A DNA stretch of 11,152 nucleotides, taken from Legionellaceae bacterium. GTDB taxonomy: Bacteria > Pseudomonadota > Gammaproteobacteria > Legionellales > Legionellaceae. The stretch covers positions 1-11,152 of the forward strand of contig JAHFRX010000038.1 of NCBI GenBank assembly GCA_023266075.1, in the 5' to 3' direction. Under the pieces are notes generated by a model. It worked only from the letters and a program-made list of their open reading frames with translations, made no database searches and was not told where the DNA came from. Both the position numbers and the translations under genes were made by a program. This document shows positions 6,546 through 11,152 of the stretch, one piece after another (position 1 is the first letter of the stretch; each line of letters starts with the position of its first letter).

Positions 6546-7645
6546 GATGCCTCCTTAAATCGACGATGTGCCCATTGTAACGCCTCTAAAAGCACAGTTT
6601 CATCAACCACATGTGAATAATGCTGACTGACCTGATAAGGACAAGCAATCCGTTCTAATAATACAAATCGCGGCACTTTACGACGCGACTTTTTATCCAA
6701 AGCGAGCCTGTCCATAAATCGCTCTGGATCACAAAACGCATTCGTCTTTAACGGTAAATCAAATTGTTTGAGCAACGATTCTATTGCGTAAAACTCAGCT
6801 TCTGGCAGTAAATTTAATCGCATCGCAATATAACCTTCTACCAACAAGCCTACCGCAACCGCCTCACCATGCGTTAACGCATAACGCTCAATCGCTTCTA
6901 TCCCATGTCCAATCGTGTGTCCTAAATTAAGCAACTGACGTAGCCCCGCTTCATTTTCATCTTGCTCAACAATATTTTTTTTAATCAAGCAATTTTCAAA
7001 AATCAACGCACTCAATGCATCATCGACCTCATACTTAAAGTGATGCAAAGCATCAAACTGCGAGGCATCTTTGAGCAAAGTATGCTTCATCATCTCGACA
7101 ACACCATTTTTCCATTCACGACGAGGAAATGTTGTTAATGTATTCACATCGACATAGATACTATGCGGAGATGAAATCGTGCCAATTAAATTTTTCCCAA
7201 AAGGTGTGTTCACACCCGTCTTGCCCCCAAGACTTGCATCCACCATCGCAAGCAAGGTTGTCGGAATATAAATCACAGGGAGACCACGGCAATACGTTGC
7301 CGCTAAAAATCCAACCATATCCAATACAACACCTCCTCCAAGTGCAATCAAACAGGTATCACGACCGCATTGCAATTGAAGAAGTTCATTTTCTAAATAC
7401 GCTTTTGTTTCACGCGTTTTGTATTGCTCGCCAGCAGGAAAACTGAGCAGCTCAACCGTTAGCCCATATGTCGCTAAATGCTGCTGTAAAATCGCGCCCC
7501 AATGTACTTTAACAATCTCATCCGTCACGATCACCAACGTACGCTCTAACCGAAGACAAAGCGCAGGTAAGTGAGCATCTGTTAAGAGACCACGACCCAC
7601 ATTGAGTGTATAAGGCGACGTTGCTTTGACTAGAATTGACTTCAT
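6542..7645 (-). CDS. aroB: 3-dehydroquinate synthase
   Basis: Second enzyme of the shikimate pathway: converts DAHP to 3-dehydroquinate using NAD+ and a divalent metal. From the ATG at 7645 it has 367 residues, normal for the family. Visible are the NAD-binding loop GGGVVLD (about 104-110), the segment PTTLLAMVDASLGGKTGVN (about 128-146), and the metal ligands Glu184 (VVEMMKH), His243 (NLGHTIGH) and His259 (THGEA). The spacing of 16 residues between the two His ligands agrees with the characterised fungal enzyme. The chosen ATG overlaps the aroC stop as ATGA, implying translational coupling; an in-frame ATG at 7654 would add three residues. The C-terminal part (KSRRKVPRFVLLE) is also typical. 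It is paired with aroC rather than with aroK, as it is in Escherichia coli. Confidence 0.97.
   Translation of the reverse strand: MKSILVKATSPYTLNVGRGLLTDAHLPALCLRLERTLVIVTDEIVKVHWGAILQQHLATYGLTVELLSFPAGEQYKTRETKAYLENELLQLQCGRDTCLIALGGGVVLDMVGFLAATYCRGLPVIYIPTTLLAMVDASLGGKTGVNTPFGKNLIGTISSPHSIYVDVNTLTTFPRREWKNGVVEMMKHTLLKDASQFDALHHFKYEVDDALSALIFENCLIKKNIVEQDENEAGLRQLLNLGHTIGHGIEAIERYALTHGEAVAVGLLVEGYIAMRLNLLPEAEFYAIESLLKQFDLPLKTNAFCDPERFMDRLALDKKSRRKVPRFVLLERIACPYQVSQHYSHVVDETVLLEALQWAHRRFKEAS
6550..6556 (-). promoter_or_regulatory. Strong ribosome binding site of the EVE-domain gene
   Basis: AAGGAGG on the minus strand, 4 nt before the ATG at 6545, embedded in the last codons of aroB. It supports both the EVE start and independent initiation despite the ATGA overlap. 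Confidence 0.8.
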
Positions 7646-8724
7646 TTCACACATCGATTCATTAACAGCGCATCCGCTAAAACGAGGATCAACATCGCCT
7701 CAACCACCGGAACAGCACGAATCGCAACACAAGGGTCATGCCTTGAACCAACACCTTGTTCAAATTGTGCAGGCTCACCGTTGACATCAACAGTAGGTTG
7801 CACTTTGCCAATACTGGAGGTCGGTTTAAAAGCGACGCGCCCCCACAACGGCATCCCCGTTGAAATCCCACCCAACGTGCCACCCGCATGGTTTGTGATG
7901 GTGTGATTTAACGTATCAAAATAATCGTTGTGTGAAGAACCATGCATACGCGAAGCACCGAACCCCTCGCCAATGTCAAAACCTTTACTCGCCGGGATAC
8001 TCAGCATCGCTTTCGCAAGTGTCGCTTCTAATTTTTCATACATCGGATCACCAAGCCCCGGTGGCAAGCCCGTTGCAAAAAATTCTACCACACCACCAAC
8101 AGAATCTTGTGCTGATTTCACTGCTGCTAAATAATCTATCATCTGTTTTTCAATTTCTTTATCGGGACAAAACACCGGGCTCTGATACGTACTGTCCTTC
8201 CATTGCGCCATATTGTCTTTCACAACTTTCGCACAACAAATCTCACCTAAAGCGCCTAAAAAAGCATGGGTTTCAATTCCTTGGGCACGCAGTAGCTTTT
8301 TCGCAATCACAGACGCTGCAACACGACAAGCGGTTTCTCGCGCTGATGCACGACCACCACCCCGATAGTCATACACCCCATATTTTGCTTGATATGTCGC
8401 TTGCGCGTGCCCCGGACGCATCAGATGCTTCGTGGCTTCATAAGGTACTGAGTGCACGTCTTGATTCATGATAATAATCGAAATGGGGGCCCCTGTCGTA
8501 TAGTCCCCAAAGACACCAGAATAAATTTCTGCCCGATCAGGCTCGCTTCGCGGACTGATGTAAGGATTTCCACCGGGTGCACGACGTTTTAGCGCCTCAT
8601 GAATCTCTTCTTCGGTAATTTGGATACCCGCAGGACAGCCATCAATAACGACACCAATCGCACGCCCATGGGACTCTCCCCATGTCGTCACTCGAAAAAT
8701 ATTACCTAGCGCGTTGCTTGCCAT
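7642..8724 (-). CDS. aroC: Chorismate synthase
   Basis: Last enzyme of the shikimate pathway: converts 5-enolpyruvylshikimate 3-phosphate to chorismate with reduced FMN. The 360 residues from ATG 8724 match the usual length of about 360, and the N-terminus MASNALGNIFRVTTWGESHG is canonical. Other hallmarks are RRAPGGNPYISPRSEPD (about 47-63), RPGHAQATY (103-111), GGGRASARETA (122-132), the FMN/substrate-contacting FKPTSSI (about 299-305), and SRHDPCV near 327-333. An in-frame GTG at 8736 would add four residues inside the permease gene and is less likely. The ATG lies 1 nt after the permease stop and the stop overlaps the aroB start, so permease, aroC and aroB are probably on one transcript. 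All catalytic regions appear intact. Confidence 0.98.
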   Translation of the reverse strand: MASNALGNIFRVTTWGESHGRAIGVVIDGCPAGIQITEEEIHEALKRRAPGGNPYISPRSEPDRAEIYSGVFGDYTTGAPISIIIMNQDVHSVPYEATKHLMRPGHAQATYQAKYGVYDYRGGGRASARETACRVAASVIAKKLLRAQGIETHAFLGALGEICCAKVVKDNMAQWKDSTYQSPVFCPDKEIEKQMIDYLAAVKSAQDSVGGVVEFFATGLPPGLGDPMYEKLEATLAKAMLSIPASKGFDIGEGFGASRMHGSSHNDYFDTLNHTITNHAGGTLGGISTGMPLWGRVAFKPTSSIGKVQPTVDVNGEPAQFEQGVGSRHDPCVAIRAVPVVEAMLILVLADALLMNRCVK

Positions 8725-8725
8725 T

Positions 8726-10282
8726 CTACAATTCACTCATTAATGGCTCACGTGTACTTTCTTCATTCCACTCACCTAAAAATACTTGTGACAAATAGAG
8801 TATCAACATGCTATAGGGTAGCAACAACAAAAGATCCCAAGGGAAACGCAACCATTCTATTCCCCCAAATGAACCAAAATAGGAGATCAATAAAATCGAC
8901 GCCATATAAACCACAAACCAATACAGCGTTGCATCACATTGTCTCAACGGCTTACGGTGATATGCTAAACAAATCATCAATCCGACGAACAACGCTAAAT
9001 CAAGTTTCCACAAAATATCGAACCCACACCAATACAACATCAAATTACATACATAAAAAGCGACGTGTGAGTAAAATTGACTGTGCGATAAACGAAAGGG
9101 ACGAGGAAGCTCTGGTTTTAACTTCCGCATCGCTAATAAACAAATCGGTCCAATCCCATAAGATAAAATACTCGCCGAAGATAAAAATGCAACTAATTTT
9201 TGCCAACCTGGGAACGGTAAAAATGAACATACACCCACAATAAAGTTAGCATACAACGTGATATAAGGGATTTTGTGACGATTTAATTTCAAAAAAACTT
9301 TAGGTAAATGATAATTAAGCGCCATACCATAAACAATGCGCGAAGTCGCCGCTGTGTATACAAGCGTTGTTCCAAACGGTGAGAATACCGCATCAAACAT
9401 CAATAATGTTGCCACAACACTTAACCCGACTAACAGTGTCAAGCCCACTAAAGGCCCGCTATCACCAGGATAACTCAATGCATGCCAACCATTCGTCAAA
9501 TACGCTTTAGGTATTGCAATAACAAAACTCAGCTCCAACATAAAATACAGCAAAAATCCAATCAGCACGGCACCTAAAATAGAAATAGGGATATTCCGTT
9601 GCGGGTTTTTAACCTCACCGGCGAGCATCAATCCATTTTGAAAACCAGTAAAAGCAAATGCCACACCACCTGCTGACAGTGCTGAAAAAATATCTATCCA
9701 ACTTTGTTTTGTAGTGACATCAAAGGCCAGATTTTCAAAAGAAGGAGCAACGTGAAGTAATGACACAATGGCAATACTTGGCAAAATAAATTTAATAAGA
9801 CTCGCATATTTATTACATTCCGCCAAAAATTTAATACCATACGAATTAATCATCACCACAAAAAGCATGATACCCATAGCCACAACATAACCTATCCCTG
9901 AAAGTGTGAGCGTATTCGTCTGGCTCTCAATCAATGAAGGGAAAAAATGGCTGCCATATTGCAAAATGGCTTGAATTTCAATTGGCGTCATGACCACATA
10001 TGACAGCCACGATGTCCAAGCAAATAAAAATCCAACTTCTTGGCCATGTGTATACGTTGGATAATTAGACATCCCCCCAGAAACAGGAAACATCGTCCCA
10101 AGCTCACACAACGGCAACGCAATAAACAACATAAAAACTGCAGCAATAACCCAACTTATCAATGCATTAGCTCCCCCTGCCATTTGTGCACTGATAAAAG
10201 GACTAAACAACCATCCAGAGCCTATCATGCCACCGGCAGACGCGACTAAAATATTGACGGTAGAGATGTCTCTTTTCAACAT
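8726..10282 (-). CDS. APC-superfamily amino acid permease
   Basis: Inner-membrane transporter of the amino acid-polyamine-organocation superfamily, 518 residues with about 12-14 predicted hydrophobic segments. TM1 carries the unwound substrate-site motif ASAGGMIGSGWLF (14-26), and a cytoplasmic loop carries GEVKNPQRNIP (222-232), both characteristic of the AA_permease_2 group. Hydrophobic stretches are evident at about 38-58, 84-105, 127-147, 164-178, 231-256, 277-297, 361-383, 404-420 and 480-502. The extra C-terminal membrane segments and overall length resemble the aspartate or glutamate/GABA transporters of the group, but the substrate cannot be deduced. The start at 10282 is supported by AGAGGA 8 nt upstream. 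Twelve nt separate it from the glycosyltransferase and 1 nt from aroC. A link to aromatic amino acid supply is possible but speculative. Confidence 0.9.
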   Translation of the reverse strand: MLKRDISTVNILVASAGGMIGSGWLFSPFISAQMAGGANALISWVIAAVFMLFIALPLCELGTMFPVSGGMSNYPTYTHGQEVGFLFAWTSWLSYVVMTPIEIQAILQYGSHFFPSLIESQTNTLTLSGIGYVVAMGIMLFVVMINSYGIKFLAECNKYASLIKFILPSIAIVSLLHVAPSFENLAFDVTTKQSWIDIFSALSAGGVAFAFTGFQNGLMLAGEVKNPQRNIPISILGAVLIGFLLYFMLELSFVIAIPKAYLTNGWHALSYPGDSGPLVGLTLLVGLSVVATLLMFDAVFSPFGTTLVYTAATSRIVYGMALNYHLPKVFLKLNRHKIPYITLYANFIVGVCSFLPFPGWQKLVAFLSSASILSYGIGPICLLAMRKLKPELPRPFRLSHSQFYSHVAFYVCNLMLYWCGFDILWKLDLALFVGLMICLAYHRKPLRQCDATLYWFVVYMASILLISYFGSFGGIEWLRFPWDLLLLLPYSMLILYLSQVFLGEWNEESTREPLMSEL

Positions 10283-10290
10283 AAACGTTT

Positions 10291-10296
10291 TCCTCT
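10291..10296 (-). promoter_or_regulatory. Ribosome binding site of the permease gene
   Basis: AGAGGA on the minus strand, 8 nt before ATG 10282, overlapping the TAG stop of the upstream glycosyltransferase gene. Confidence 0.65.
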
Positions 10297-11152
10297 ATGA
10301 TAAGACTCGCTGATAAGCCAGAAAAGTAGCTTCTTTACAGGCGTCCCACGTAAATGTGCGCGCCAGCATTTGCCCTCTTTTCTTCAATTCCATGATCAAA
10401 TCACGCTCCTCCAATACTTGCAACATCGCTTGACTTAAGGCCGTCACATCGCGTGGATCTAACAGTATTGCCGCATCTTGAGCCACCTCTGGAATGGACG
10501 TCGTATTAGAAGCAATCACGGGGCAATTCGCTGCAAAAGCTTCGATAATCGGTAAGCCGAATCCCTCGTACAAAGACATAAACGTCAGTGCTTGAGCGCT
10601 CTGAAGTAATGCTATCACCTCATGTTGCGGTACATAATCCAGCCACCGTACGGTCTTAGCCGCCTCAAGTGAACGCAATCTCGGCAATAAACTATCCACG
10701 CCCCAACCATTTCGTCCCACGATCACCATTGGATGACGAATTTGCAAAGCATGTGGTAATAACGCATGTGCATTAAGAAGGTGCTCTACGTTTTTCCTTG
10801 GCTGTAGTGTACCGATAAATAAAAAAAATCCTGAGGCTAATTGATAACGCTTCAACACATCCAAACGTTTTTCTTCTGATAGAACTTCAAAATAACGTGC
10901 ATCGACACCTAAGGGTGTGACCGTAATTTTATAAGCCTCTACACCAAAATGCGTCATCAAGTCTTGTCGACTTTGCTCAGAAATCGTGATCAAATGATCC
11001 GCTGATAAGATACTTTTTTTGAACAGCCAATTTTTAATTGAGCGCAATCCCGTAGAAACCCACTCGGGATGCAAAAAAGGAATCAAGTCCATGACTGTCG
11101 CAACCACAGGGATATCTAACCGCGGAATATAATGATCAGGTGCATGAAACAA
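10295..11152 (-). CDS. Family-4 glycosyltransferase, N-terminus outside the window
   Basis: C-terminal three quarters of a GT-B-fold glycosyltransferase (Glycos_transf_1). The 285 visible residues run off the right edge; the TTG at the boundary is an internal Leu, and about 80-100 residues are missing compared with usual lengths near 370. Visible features are the end of the N-terminal Rossmann domain (PVVATVMDLIPFLHPEW, 15-31), an ADHLITISEQSR element (51-62), the interdomain TPLGVD (79-84), the sugar-nucleotide motif GTLQPRKN (114-121), and the EX7E motif in SLYEGFGLPIIEAFA with Glu196 and Glu204, followed by PVIASNTTSIPEV. It most resembles mannosyl- or rhamnosyl-type transferases of surface polysaccharide loci, so such a locus may begin to the right (inference). 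Donor and acceptor are not predictable. It is followed after 12 nt by the permease gene. Confidence 0.93.
   Translation of the reverse strand: MFHAPDHYIPRLDIPVVATVMDLIPFLHPEWVSTGLRSIKNWLFKKSILSADHLITISEQSRQDLMTHFGVEAYKITVTPLGVDARYFEVLSEEKRLDVLKRYQLASGFFLFIGTLQPRKNVEHLLNAHALLPHALQIRHPMVIVGRNGWGVDSLLPRLRSLEAAKTVRWLDYVPQHEVIALLQSAQALTFMSLYEGFGLPIIEAFAANCPVIASNTTSIPEVAQDAAILLDPRDVTALSQAMLQVLEERDLIMELKKRGQMLARTFTWDACKEATFLAYQRVLS

Noticed and set aside
7932..8471. Plus-strand ORF of 179 codons
   Set aside because: Antisense to the highly conserved aroC; the translation is low in domain-like features and rich in His, Ser and Gln, as expected of a shadow frame.
8743..9243. Plus-strand ORF of 166 codons
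   Set aside because: Antisense to the 3' part of the permease gene; basic, Thr/Asn-rich translation with no family resemblance.

Overview
This 11.15 kb window is almost fully coding: nine genes with only a few dozen intergenic bases. The gene types (aroC, aroB, glyoxalase II, an EVE-domain protein, an APC permease) and moderate, slightly AT-leaning base composition suggest a gammaproteobacterium, possibly near Legionella/Coxiella. That placement is an impression from the translated proteins, not a computed result.

Plus strand, 1-2052: the tail of an operon entering from the left. It holds an HPr-kinase-like ATPase whose start lies just outside the window, a PAPS-dependent sulfotransferase overlapping it by 8 nt, and a PqqD-like protein with a strong ribosome binding site 9 nt after the sulfotransferase stop. 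Kinase-like HprK homologues and PqqD-like recognition proteins are known from lasso peptide and related RiPP loci, so this looks like part of a peptide- or small-molecule-modifying cassette. Its substrate gene, if there is one, must lie to the left.

Minus strand, 11152-2013: a tightly packed run of seven genes, in transcription order a family-4 glycosyltransferase (5' end outside the window), APC amino acid permease, aroC, aroB, EVE-domain protein, gloB, and a 1078-residue nonribosomal peptide synthetase (NRPS). Most junctions are 1-12 nt gaps or ATGA overlaps, so transcription is probably continuous. A good sigma70-like promoter in the 46-nt gap before the NRPS could drive that gene separately. 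The NRPS is a single module in the order adenylation, thiolation, condensation, with no thioesterase. Its specificity residues read D-I-L-Q-L-G-M-V-W-K, which resembles glycine-type codes.

The two blocks converge: the last 40 bases of the PqqD gene and the NRPS gene overlap tail to tail with no visible terminator. The most interesting part is 1-5286, where a kinase, a sulfotransferase, a possible peptide-binding chaperone and a glycine-type A-T-C synthetase meet. Whether they form one pathway or are two neighbouring systems cannot be settled from this window. The aro, EVE and gloB genes look like ordinary housekeeping functions.
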